8,396 nt of DNA from CAYZJD01 sp964483455 (GCA_964483455.1 CAZACK010000169.1:1-8396), one strand, 5' to 3'; numbered from the stretch's first letter, positions 1-6,908 are shown. The notes: a model not told the origin generated them from the letters alone. A program made the numbers and translations.

Positions 1-444
1 GTCGAGTCCGCGCGCAAGGTCCCGGCGGCCCGCCTCCGGGAGATGCTGATCGAGGAAGTGAAGCGACAAAATAAACCGTACGGACTCTTCTTCGAGGAGG
101 TGATGGGGGGCTACACCCAAACCGGGCGCCGGGGAATCCAGGCCTTTACGGTAATTCCGATCCTCGTCTACCGCGTCTACGCCGACGGCCGTCCGGACCA
201 GATGGTGCGCGGCGCGGACATTGTGGGAACGCCGCTCGCCAGTTTTGCAAAGATCCTGGCCACCTCCGACCGTTACGAGGTCTTCAACGGATACTGCGGG
301 GCGGAATCCGGCAGCGTCCCCGTGTCCGCCGTGGCGCCCGCGCTGCTCGTGGGCGAGATCGAGATCCAGCGGAAAGAGAAATCCCAGGACCGGCCTCCGC
401 TGCTGCCCGCGCCGGCTCCAACCGGCGGCCTGGTGATCCACTGA
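1..444 (+). CDS. TldD/PmbA-family metallopeptidase-like protein, C-terminal part (5' end outside window)
   Basis: The reading frame is open from base 1 and ends at the TGA at 442-444, giving the last 147 residues; the true start is upstream, so the ATG at 43 is probably internal. The C-terminal domain is typical of the TldD/PmbA (peptidase U62, formerly 'modulator of DNA gyrase') family: a PILVYRVYADGR strand, then MVRGADIVGTPL, then NGYCGAESGSVPVS followed by APALLVGEIEIQ. The Cys in that motif aligns with the conserved Cys that completes the zinc site in TldD. The HExxxH helix would lie upstream and cannot be checked. The protein ends in a Pro-rich tail. Known TldD/TldE pairs form heterodimeric proteases that cleave unfolded peptides; the substrate here is unknown. 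The gene overlaps the next one by one base (TGATG), which indicates co-translation with its paralogue. The family call is firm; activity is inferred. Confidence 0.85.
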   Translation, partial: VESARKVPAARLREMLIEEVKRQNKPYGLFFEEVMGGYTQTGRRGIQAFTVIPILVYRVYADGRPDQMVRGADIVGTPLASFAKILATSDRYEVFNGYCGAESGSVPVSAVAPALLVGEIEIQRKEKSQDRPPLLPAPAPTGGLVIH

Positions 445-2201
445 TGGGGGGACCAGGCGGATGGGCGGCTGCGGTTCTATCGCCGCTCCTCGCCTTCGGG
501 CAGGTGCAGGAGCCCAAGGACGACATTGTCCTCCGCGCCATGCGCGATGAGTTGAAGCGAACCGCCGGCTTGACGCTGGCCAGCCTCGAGACGCCTTACT
601 ACATTGAGTATGGATTGCACGATGGCGAGAGCCTCTCGATCGCGGCCACGTTGGGCGCCCTCGTCTCCGTACAACGGAACAGGTTTCGCGCGCCGAGAAT
701 CCAGGTCCGCGTGGGCGGCTACAAGTTCGACAACACGAACTACGTCCACAGCGACGCCCAGCTCGGGGGTGGCATGGAAGGACAGATGCCGATCGACGAT
801 TCCTACGACGGGCTCCGCCGCCATCTCTGGCTGGCCAGCGACCGGGCCTACAAATCGGCCTTGCAAGCCATGGCGCGTAAGCGGTCCGCGTTGCAGAACG
901 TGAACGTGCCGGATGATCTGCCGGACTTCGCGCGCGCCGCGCCCGCGCGGACATTTGCCGCGTTTGCCAAGGAGCCGCTGAACGAGGAGGAGTGGAAACA
1001 AAAGCTGAAGACCCTGTCGGCGGTGTTCGCCGGCTACCCTGAGATTGTCAGCTCCGACGTTGACCTGCAAGCCGTGCAGGGTGTCTTCCGCTACCTCAAC
1101 TCCGAGGGCTTCGAGGCGCGCGTGCCGGAGAGAATCATGTTCCTGACCGTGAAGGCCAGGGCTCTGGCCAAGGACGGCATGTCCCTCCGGTTCTCCGAGG
1201 TGTTCCATGCGCTGTCCTTCGATCGGATGGCCTCGGAGACAGAGCTTCGGAAGGGCATGCTGGAAATGGCGGAGCATCTGCGAGCATTGAGCCGTGCCCC
1301 GGTTGGCGAAGCCTACACGGGTCCGGTTCTGTTGGAAGGCGAAGCGTCCGCGCAGTTGCTCGGCGATCTGCTCGGGCGGAACCTGGCGGCGCGGCGCCGG
1401 CCGGTCTCCGAGCCCGGCCGTCACGTGCCGTTCGTTGAAGGTGAGTTCGACGGGCGGATCGGGACGCGCATCCTCCCGGAGTGGATGGACGTGGTGGACG
1501 ATCCCACGCAAACCGAATGGCGCGGGCGTTCGCTGCTGGGCCACTACCTGGTGGATCTGGAGGGAGTGCCGGCCCTGCCGGTGAGCCTCGTGGAGAAGGG
1601 CTACCTCAAGAGTCTCCTTCGCACCCGGCAGCCTGTCCGCGGCCAGGAAGGAACGAACGGGCGTGCCCGTTTGCCCGGGGCCTTCGGCGCAAAGGCGGCA
1701 GGCTTCGGGAATCTCTTCGTGCGCGCGTCGCAGACGGTTTCCAGGGACGAGCTCCGCAAGAAGCTGCTCGGCTTGTGCGGGGCGCTTGGCAAGCCGTACG
1801 GGCTTGTCGTTCGCCGGCTGGACTTTCCCTCGTCGGCAAGCATGGGCGAATTCCGGCGGCTGGCGTCGAGAATGGCCCAGGGGGGCGGCCGGCCCGTCAG
1901 CCTGCCGATTCTCGTATTCCGGCTCTATCCGGACGGGCGTGAAGAACTCGTGCGCGGTCTTCGATTCCGCGGATTCTCGACCCGCTCGCTGCGGGATATC
2001 GTGGCCGCTTCCGAGGAGACCATTGTGTTCGATTTTCTGGACAACGGAGCGCCGTTCGCCCTGATGGGGGCGGGGGCGTTCGTGGCGGAAAGCTCCGTGA
2101 TCGCGCCCTCGGTCTTGTTCGAAGAGATGCAGCTTGAGCGAGCGGACGACGAAATTCCCGTGCCTCCGGTCGTGCCGCCGCCCGCGCTGGCGGCACAATG
2201 A
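444..2201 (+). CDS. TldD/PmbA-like protein, probably non-catalytic paralogue, possible signal peptide
   Basis: This 585-residue protein has the two-part TldD/PmbA layout. The N-terminal half (residues about 27-250) includes MRDELKRTAGL, PYYIEYGLHDGE and RVGGYKFDNTNY. The C-terminal half (about 290-570) aligns by eye with the preceding gene: PILVFRLYPDGREELVRGLRF and a terminal APSVLFEEMQLER strand, then a Pro-rich tail. Two catalytic features are absent. The helix that carries HExxxH in TldD reads SAQLLGDLLGRNL (about residues 299-311), and the region that carries the metal-binding Cys reads ALMGAGAFVAESS. This fits a TldE-like partner rather than an active protease. The first 20 residues (GGWAAAVLSPLLAFGQ) resemble a signal peptide, but without a basic n-region, so export is uncertain. 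The ATG at 444 overlaps the upstream stop; there is no good Shine-Dalgarno site, which suggests reinitiation. The LptFG gene follows 7 bases after the stop. Confidence 0.82.
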   Translation: MGGPGGWAAAVLSPLLAFGQVQEPKDDIVLRAMRDELKRTAGLTLASLETPYYIEYGLHDGESLSIAATLGALVSVQRNRFRAPRIQVRVGGYKFDNTNYVHSDAQLGGGMEGQMPIDDSYDGLRRHLWLASDRAYKSALQAMARKRSALQNVNVPDDLPDFARAAPARTFAAFAKEPLNEEEWKQKLKTLSAVFAGYPEIVSSDVDLQAVQGVFRYLNSEGFEARVPERIMFLTVKARALAKDGMSLRFSEVFHALSFDRMASETELRKGMLEMAEHLRALSRAPVGEAYTGPVLLEGEASAQLLGDLLGRNLAARRRPVSEPGRHVPFVEGEFDGRIGTRILPEWMDVVDDPTQTEWRGRSLLGHYLVDLEGVPALPVSLVEKGYLKSLLRTRQPVRGQEGTNGRARLPGAFGAKAAGFGNLFVRASQTVSRDELRKKLLGLCGALGKPYGLVVRRLDFPSSASMGEFRRLASRMAQGGGRPVSLPILVFRLYPDGREELVRGLRFRGFSTRSLRDIVAASEETIVFDFLDNGAPFALMGAGAFVAESSVIAPSVLFEEMQLERADDEIPVPPVVPPPALAAQ

Positions 2202-2208
2202 CCCCGTG

Positions 2209-4527
2209 ATGCTGCTCAGCCGGAACATCTTTCGCGAAATGCTGGGGGGGACGGTGCTCGGCGCCCTGCTGTTCACCTTCGTCCTGTTTCTCCAGAGTCT
2301 CGGGCGGCTGTTTGAGCTGATCGTGCGCAGCTCGGCTTCGGCGGAGACGGTGGCGCGCTTGTTCCTCCTGGTGTTGCCGCCGGCATTGCCGTTCACGGTG
2401 CCGATCGGCACGCTGGCCGGCATCCTGGTGGGTCTGGGCCGGATGTCGGCCGACGGAGAGATCACGGCGATGCGGGCGGCGGGCATACCGAGCGCGCGCG
2501 TGGTCCGGCCGGTGGCGGTGCTGGCCGTGCTCGCCATGGCGGTGACCGCCGCCGCCTCGCTTTGGCTGACGCCCTGGTCGGTTCGGGAGTCCTATCGAAT
2601 CATTAACCGCCTGATGGCCGAGCAACTCACCGCCGAGATCCAGCCGAGAGTCTTCCAGGAGCAGTTTCCGAACACGATCCTCTTCGTCGGCGATGTCGTG
2701 GCCGGGCCGGTTGTGCTTTGGAAGAAAGTATTTGTGGCGGACTTGACCCCGCCCGCGGAACGAAAATCCGGGAGCCGGGAGGCGGGGGAAGGGCCTCGCA
2801 TCACGGTGGCCCGTCAGGCCACCGCGATTCCGGATGCGGCCAACAACCGCATTCAGTTGCGAATGATCGACGGCAGTTCCTACGAGTCCGGCAAGAGCGC
2901 GGAAGAATACTACATCTCGGCGTTTCCCGCCGGCGACCAGGTGCTGGCGGCTCAGCCGCCAGGGGAGCGGCGCGCGCGCCCGTTCCGCGAAACCGACACC
3001 GGCCCGCTGTTTCGCCTGGCGAAGGACTCGCTGGACGCGCGGATCGAGCTGCATCAGCGGCTGGCGCTGCCGCCGGCCTGCCTGCTGCTGGCGATGATCG
3101 GCATTCCGTTGGGCGTCTCCGCCAGGAAGGCCGGCAAGTCCGCCGCGCTGGTCCTCACGGTCAGCGTTGCATTCCTCTACTACATGGGCCTGATCAGCCT
3201 GATCGGCCTCGCGCGCCAGGGCACTCTGCCCGTTGTGGCGGCGGTCTGGACTCCCAACGTGGTGCTGGCGGTGGCCGGCCTTTTCCTGCTGGCGCGTCTC
3301 GAACGGCCGGGGGACCGCGACCTCGTGGCCGCCGTGCGCGGCTTGGCCGGATCGCTCTACTCCGGCATCCGAGGCCGCTGGCGGAGCGCCCGTGCGGGGC
3401 GGAGCGCCGCTGAACCCATCGGACGCCTCCCGCTGCTGCCACAGGTGATCGACACCTACGTCCTGTCGAGCTTCCTGCTCTACTTCTCTTTGTTCCTCCT
3501 CAGCTTCGTGCTGATGACGCAGGTGTTCACGTTTTTCGAGCTGTTGAGCGACATCCTGAAGAACCATATCTCGATGTGGCGCGTGTTCGAATACCACGTC
3601 TTCCTGACGCCCAAACTCCTCTATGACTCGACGCCGGTGAGCGCCATGGTGGCGGTGCTGGTCACCTTCGGCATCCTGGCCAAGCACAACGAGGTGACCG
3701 CCATGAGGGCGTGCGGGGTGAGCGTGCACCGGCTAGCTCTTCCGGTCGTGTTCACCAGCACTCTGCTGAGCGCTTTGCTGTTCGCCTTTGACTACTACTA
3801 CGTGCCGGCGGCGAACCGGAGGCAGGACGCGATCCGGGCCGAGATCAAGGGCAGACCGGTACAGACCTACCTCAGCCCGGGCCGCCCGTGGATCTTCGGG
3901 CGAGGGTCGAGGATTTACTATTACAAGTACTTCGACGCGGACCGGAGCGTAATGGCCGGCCCGAGCGTGTTCGCATTCGACCCGGAGTCGTTCGCCCTCC
4001 GGCGGCACATTTCAGCAGAGGCCGCGCGCTGGTCGGCGTCGCTTCGCGCCTGGGTGTTTGAGAACGGCTGGGCGCGAAGCATCCGTGGCATCCGCGACGA
4101 AGAGTACGAAACCTTTCAGGCCACGACGTTTCCGGATCTCGACGAGCCCCCGAGCTACTTCCTGAAGGAAGTCAAACAGGAAAAGCAGATGAATTTCCGG
4201 GAGCTGGCCGATTACGTCGCCGAGTTGCGGCAGAGCGGGTTTGACACGGTGAGGTTGCAGGTCCAGTTTCACAGGAAGTTCTCCGTTCCGCTGTTCACGC
4301 TGATCCTGGCCATGATTTCCATTCCGTTTTCGTTTCTCGCCGGCAACCGCGGCGCGCTCGCCGGGGTCGGGATCAGCCTCGGAATCGCCATCGCGTACTG
4401 GGCCACCAGCCAACTGTTCGAACAGGTTGGCAACATCAGCCAGTTGCCGGCGCCGGTGGCGGCATGGGCGCCGAACGTGCTTTTCTTCTTGGCTTCGGGC
4501 TACCTGATGGCGCGGGTGCGGACCTGA
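2209..4527 (+). CDS. Fused LptF-LptG lipopolysaccharide export permease
   Basis: This 772-residue inner-membrane protein contains two complete YjgP/YjgQ (LptF/LptG) units in one chain. Unit 1 has membrane segments near residues 12-33, 46-75 and 97-120, a soluble region of about 125-280 (the periplasmic jellyroll in this family), and segments near 285-303, 312-334 and 340-363. A basic linker of about 370-407 joins unit 2, which has segments near 415-440, 465-490 and 508-530, a soluble region of about 535-680, and segments near 690-712, 717-740 and 748-770. Both units carry the paired loops EITAMRAAGIP and EVTAMRACGVS, and end in matching APNVLFFLASGYL-type helices. In the Lpt machine, LptF and LptG are separate ~360-residue proteins that pair with the LptB ATPase to extract LPS. 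Six helices per unit place the linker in the cytoplasm, so the fusion is topologically possible. I chose ATG 2209 (GTG 2206 is an alternative) because it begins LLSRNIFREML, a typical LptF N-terminus; an upstream in-frame ATG at 2134 lies inside the preceding gene. Which unit is F and which is G is inferred from order only. Confidence 0.9.
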   Translation: MLLSRNIFREMLGGTVLGALLFTFVLFLQSLGRLFELIVRSSASAETVARLFLLVLPPALPFTVPIGTLAGILVGLGRMSADGEITAMRAAGIPSARVVRPVAVLAVLAMAVTAAASLWLTPWSVRESYRIINRLMAEQLTAEIQPRVFQEQFPNTILFVGDVVAGPVVLWKKVFVADLTPPAERKSGSREAGEGPRITVARQATAIPDAANNRIQLRMIDGSSYESGKSAEEYYISAFPAGDQVLAAQPPGERRARPFRETDTGPLFRLAKDSLDARIELHQRLALPPACLLLAMIGIPLGVSARKAGKSAALVLTVSVAFLYYMGLISLIGLARQGTLPVVAAVWTPNVVLAVAGLFLLARLERPGDRDLVAAVRGLAGSLYSGIRGRWRSARAGRSAAEPIGRLPLLPQVIDTYVLSSFLLYFSLFLLSFVLMTQVFTFFELLSDILKNHISMWRVFEYHVFLTPKLLYDSTPVSAMVAVLVTFGILAKHNEVTAMRACGVSVHRLALPVVFTSTLLSALLFAFDYYYVPAANRRQDAIRAEIKGRPVQTYLSPGRPWIFGRGSRIYYYKYFDADRSVMAGPSVFAFDPESFALRRHISAEAARWSASLRAWVFENGWARSIRGIRDEEYETFQATTFPDLDEPPSYFLKEVKQEKQMNFRELADYVAELRQSGFDTVRLQVQFHRKFSVPLFTLILAMISIPFSFLAGNRGALAGVGISLGIAIAYWATSQLFEQVGNISQLPAPVAAWAPNVLFFLASGYLMARVRT

Positions 4528-4550
4528 GCGGAGGTTTGGCGTCGGTATTT

Positions 4551-4559
4551 TGCTAGAAT
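4551..4559 (+). promoter_or_regulatory. Candidate extended -10 promoter element
   Basis: The bases TGCTAGAAT match the extended -10 pattern TGnTAnAAT and lie 24 bases after the LptFG stop codon. No good -35 hexamer is present at 16-18 bp upstream (GAGGTT or AGGTTT), but extended -10 promoters need one less. Transcription would begin near 4566 and give a leader of about 180 bases before the glycosyltransferase gene. This is a pattern match only. Confidence 0.4.
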
Positions 4560-4571
4560 TGTCGGCTCTCC

Positions 4572-4587
4572 GGCGCGTGGCCGCGCC
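4572..4587 (+). other. GC-rich hairpin after the LptFG gene
   Basis: GGCGCG and CGCGCC form a perfect 6-bp stem around a TGGC loop. There is no T-tract after it, so it is not a standard intrinsic terminator. It would sit at the very 5' end of a transcript started from the candidate -10 at 4554-4559, or in the 3' end of the LptFG message. The role is unknown, and a 6-bp GC stem is not rare in DNA of this composition. Confidence 0.35.
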
Positions 4588-4704
4588 TCGAATCTCGACG
4601 CCGCAAGCACATGAACCAGGCTCCGCCCTATCTCTCCTCCAGGCAGCGCCGTCGAGTCGGGGGAACATGTTTGACCTGATCCGCCGAAGCTGAGGTCCTC
4701 CACG

Positions 4705-4710
4705 TATAAT
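4705..4710 (+). promoter_or_regulatory. Candidate -10 box (TATAAT) before the glycosyltransferase gene
   Basis: A perfect TATAAT lies 35 bases upstream of the glycosyltransferase ATG and would place the start site near 4717, leaving a leader of about 30 bases. The hexamer at 17-bp spacing (CGCCGA) is a poor -35, and the nearest TTGACC (4671-4676) is 28 bp away, too far for a normal sigma-70 promoter. The match stands out in a GC-rich gap, but promoter activity is uncertain. Confidence 0.4.
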
Positions 4711-4745
4711 GTGGGCTGCGTCACTGCCGCTGGATTCTCGATAGC

Positions 4746-5777
4746 ATGCCTCCCGCCTCCGCGCCGAGCAATGGCCAGTCGCCGTGCAAGTACAGCCTCG
4801 TGTTGCCCGTGTTCAACGAGGAAGCCGCCATTCCGGAACTGGTCCGCCGGCTGGCGGTGCTGCTCGACCGCCTCGACGGACCCTCGGAGGTGATCTTCGT
4901 CAACGACGGCAGCCGGGACCGGAGTTATCAACTGCTACTTGATGCCCAGGCAGCCGAGCCTCGATTCAAGGTGGTAAACCTGTCGCGCAACTTCGGCCAC
5001 CAGCTCGCCATCACCGCGGGAATGGATCTGGCGTCAGGCGAAGCTGTCATCGTGCTCGATTCCGACCTCCAGGACCCGCCGGAGGTGGTGATCGCGATGA
5101 TCGAGCAATGGAAACGCGGGTTCGACGTCGTGTACGGCGTTCGGACCGCTCGCGAGGGCGAGGGGCTTCTGAAGCGGCTGACGGCGGGCCTGTTTTACCG
5201 GCTGCTTCGCATGGCCTCGTCGACCGATATCCCGGCCGATGCCGGAGACTTCCGCCTGGTCGGCCGGAGCGCCCTGAACGCGCTGCGTGGCATGCGCGAG
5301 CACAACCGGTTTGTGCGCGGCATGTCCGGCTGGGTTGGCTTCCGGCAGACCGGTGTCGAGTATGTCCGCCATGCCCGCGCGGCGGGAGAGTCGAAGTACC
5401 CGCTCCGCCAGATGGTCCGGCTGGCTCTACACGCCATGATCGGATTCTCGGACCTGCCTCTGCGCCTCTCGGTCTGGACGGGGATGGCGATCTCCACCGG
5501 GGCGCTCCTGTACGGCTTGTACGTCATCGTGCTGTGGGCGGCGGGCTGGCGGCTGGTCGAGGGCTGGACCTCGACCATCGTCGTGCTGGCATTTCTGGGA
5601 GGCGTCAACCTGGTGATGACGGGTGTTGTGGGACTGTACGTGGGCCGCATCCACGAAGAGGTCAAGAACCGTCCGCTGTACGTCGTGAGCGCGCTGCATG
5701 GGTTCGAGCAGCCGCCGCCGGTGGAGCGTGCCATCCTTCCCGCCTGTCCGCAGCCGGACCGGACTCAGGGCGCATGA
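4746..5777 (+). CDS. Family 2 glycosyltransferase, GtrB/DPM1-like, polyprenyl-phosphate type
   Basis: This 343-residue protein has a GT-A (GT2) catalytic domain followed by two membrane helices, the layout of bacterial GtrB/ArnC-like enzymes that move a sugar from a nucleotide donor to undecaprenyl phosphate at the cytoplasmic face of the inner membrane. Visible motifs are SLVLPVFNEE (residues 17-26), FVNDGSRDRS (Asn53-Asp54), LSRNFGHQLAI, and the metal-binding DxD as DSDLQDPPE (Asp105, Asp107). GESKYPLRQM before the membrane region is also typical. Helices span about residues 241-266 and 276-303, and the tail ends near VVSALHGF. ATG 4746 is the only ATG or GTG start after an in-frame stop at 4707, and no clear Shine-Dalgarno site precedes it. 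The stop overlaps the methyltransferase start by ATGA, so the two are translationally coupled. The sugar and final acceptor are unknown. Confidence 0.88.
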   Translation: MPPASAPSNGQSPCKYSLVLPVFNEEAAIPELVRRLAVLLDRLDGPSEVIFVNDGSRDRSYQLLLDAQAAEPRFKVVNLSRNFGHQLAITAGMDLASGEAVIVLDSDLQDPPEVVIAMIEQWKRGFDVVYGVRTAREGEGLLKRLTAGLFYRLLRMASSTDIPADAGDFRLVGRSALNALRGMREHNRFVRGMSGWVGFRQTGVEYVRHARAAGESKYPLRQMVRLALHAMIGFSDLPLRLSVWTGMAISTGALLYGLYVIVLWAAGWRLVEGWTSTIVVLAFLGGVNLVMTGVVGLYVGRIHEEVKNRPLYVVSALHGFEQPPPVERAILPACPQPDRTQGA

Positions 5778-6529
5778 CCACATCCTCGAAGCCCGGCGCC
5801 CACCGCCATGGCGGCACGTTCGACAAGCACAAGGACCACTACGACGAACTGATCAATCGATCCATCGCCTTCTCCGGGCTTACGGTCGATTTCTTCACAC
5901 GGGCGAAGGCGCGGCACCTGCTGGCGACGGCCCGGCGGCAACCCGGAGGCGCCAGGGCGATGGACGTGCTGGACGTGGGGTGCGGCAAGGGGTCCATTCA
6001 TCCGTACTTGGCCGCCGAGTTTCGCTCGCTGGTCGGGGTCGATGTCGCCTCGGCGCTTCTGGAAACGGCCAGGAGTGCGAATCCTGGCGTCGAGTACCGT
6101 TCCTTCGACGGCATCCGCCTGCCGTTCGAGGCGTCCAGCTTCGACCTGGTGTTCGCCATTTGCGTCCTGCATCACGTGCCGCCCGCGGGCTGGGGAAGCT
6201 TCGTTGCCGAGATGCACCGGGTCGCCCGGAAGGGCGGGCTGGTGATGCTGTTCGAGCACAACCCCTGGAATCCTCTGACCCGCTACGCCGTCGGCCGCTG
6301 CGAGTTCGACGAAGACGCCGTGCTGGTCCGCGCGCCGCGAGCCCGGGCGCTGCTCGAAGAAGCTGGGCTTGCGGACGTGCGGGCCCAGTTCATCATCTTC
6401 GCCCCGGTCGAGGGGCGCCTGGCCGCGTTCCTGGACCGCTCGCTTGGCCTGCTCCCGATCGGAGCACAGTATTTTGTCTATGGCCGCAGAATCTTGGAGG
6501 AGGACGAAACGGAGGGCGCGGGTCCCTGA
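5774..6529 (+). CDS. Class I SAM-dependent methyltransferase
   Basis: This 251-residue protein carries a Rossmann-fold methyltransferase domain (Methyltransf_11/25 type). The SAM-binding glycine motif is VLDVGCGKG (residues 65-73), the acidic end of strand 2 is in VGVDVA (Asp90), and motif IV reads FDLVFAICVLHHV (123-135). A region resembling motif VI (RVARKGGLVMLFEHNPWNP) follows, where the 'EHNPWNP' end is common in methyltransferases encoded in sugar or lipid clusters. No signal peptide or membrane helix is seen, so it should be cytosolic. The ATG overlaps the glycosyltransferase stop (ATGA), which suggests coupled expression and a shared pathway, for example methylation of a glycan or of a lipid carrier-linked intermediate. 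The substrate cannot be read from the sequence. The frame remains open upstream inside the glycosyltransferase gene, but the protein only becomes family-like after this ATG. Confidence 0.85.
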   Translation: MTTSSKPGAHRHGGTFDKHKDHYDELINRSIAFSGLTVDFFTRAKARHLLATARRQPGGARAMDVLDVGCGKGSIHPYLAAEFRSLVGVDVASALLETARSANPGVEYRSFDGIRLPFEASSFDLVFAICVLHHVPPAGWGSFVAEMHRVARKGGLVMLFEHNPWNPLTRYAVGRCEFDEDAVLVRAPRARALLEEAGLADVRAQFIIFAPVEGRLAAFLDRSLGLLPIGAQYFVYGRRILEEDETEGAGP

Positions 6530-6614
6530 TCTGCGCAAGACGGTGTCCCTTGATGAGCGCGGGGCCGACACCAGGCCGTGACAAGCGCCAGAGTGTTCGC
6601 CGGGCTGGTCCGGT

Positions 6615-6628
6615 CGCGGCGCGCCGCG
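6615..6628. repeat. 14-bp perfect GC palindrome
   Basis: CGCGGCGCGCCGCG is its own reverse complement and contains an AscI-type core (GGCGCGCC). It has no loop, so a stable hairpin would need melting of the central bases. It could be a protein-binding dyad, but GC-only palindromes arise often in such DNA and no second copy is seen in the window. Confidence 0.4.
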
Positions 6629-6809
6629 CTCGTTTCGAACGGGATGGAGGCGTGGAACGCATGGTTGCTTCTGGAGGCACACCGGAAAGAAAGGCGCGGG
6701 TACACTTGGCCGGCAATATCCACCTCTTTTCGGTCTTCGTGGACCTGCTGCCGTGAAGGATTAGCGGGCACGATTCCTCGCCGCGCCCAAGGCTGGTCTG
6801 TAACCGATT

Positions 6810-6825
6810 GTCCCGTATATAGATA
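6810..6825. promoter_or_regulatory. Candidate NrdR box 1 (upstream)
   Basis: The 10-base core CCGTATATAG (6813-6822) matches 8 of 10 positions of the NrdR core CwAtATaTwG, keeping the outer C and G and the AT-rich centre; the flanks do not match. Taken alone it is weak. Support comes from its spacing, 30 bp centre to centre from box 2 or about three helical turns, which is the arrangement expected of paired NrdR boxes, and from lying before a ribonucleotide reductase gene just upstream of the -35. Confidence 0.6.
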
Positions 6826-6831
6826 AAATCC

Positions 6832-6861
6832 TTGACGGACCACTATATCTTGGGGTACAAA
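6832..6861 (+). promoter_or_regulatory. Probable sigma-70-type promoter of the nrdJ gene
   Basis: The -35 is TTGACG (6832-6837, 5 of 6 matches to TTGACA) and the -10 is TACAAA (6856-6861, 4 of 6), with an 18-bp spacer. Transcription would start near 6868, giving a leader of about 50 bases before the ATG at 6919. NrdR box 2 fills the spacer exactly, so a bound repressor would block RNA polymerase. The elements are visible in the sequence; promoter use is inferred. Confidence 0.6.
6840..6855. promoter_or_regulatory. Candidate NrdR box 2, between -35 and -10
   Basis: The core CTATATCTTG (6843-6852) matches 9 of 10 positions of the NrdR core CwAtATaTwG, and the 16-base site matches 12 of 16. NrdR is the zinc-ribbon/ATP-cone repressor that senses dATP/ATP and shuts down ribonucleotide reductase genes, usually through two boxes. 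The position inside the promoter spacer of an nrdJ gene is a strong contextual match. Confidence 0.75.
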
Positions 6862-6908
6862 CGACAAAGCCGCCGCTGGGCTCCCCCGGAAGCGGGATAA
6901 TGAAAAGC

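Noticed and set aside
2134..2208. Extra 25 N-terminal residues on the LptFG protein from the ATG at 2134
   Set aside because: This would overlap the upstream gene by 68 bases and adds a basic, non-family segment (MSERTTKFPC...). The ATG at 2209 gives a normal LptF start.
477..2537. 686-codon minus-strand open frame, and the overlapping 610-codon frame at 1897-3729
   Set aside because: Both are antisense to well-supported TldD-like and LptFG genes, are rich in Arg, His, Gln and Pro, and match no family I recognise. They are composition shadows.
4611..4679. Short open frame of 22 codons before the glycosyltransferase, and an 8-codon one starting at 4666
   Set aside because: There is no convincing ribosome site for the first, and neither has any recognisable content. 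Short frames like these are expected by chance.
6615..6628. The GC palindrome as a transcription terminator for the methyltransferase gene
   Set aside because: It has no loop and no following T-tract, so it does not fit an intrinsic terminator.
6578..6826. 82-codon frame starting with GTG in the gap before nrdJ
   Set aside because: It has no domain, a weak start and runs into the NrdR box and promoter region, so coding is unlikely.
6885..6896. CCCG-GAAG-CGGG hairpin in the nrdJ leader
   Set aside because: The stem is only 4 bp and does not extend; too weak to call an attenuator or other regulatory element.
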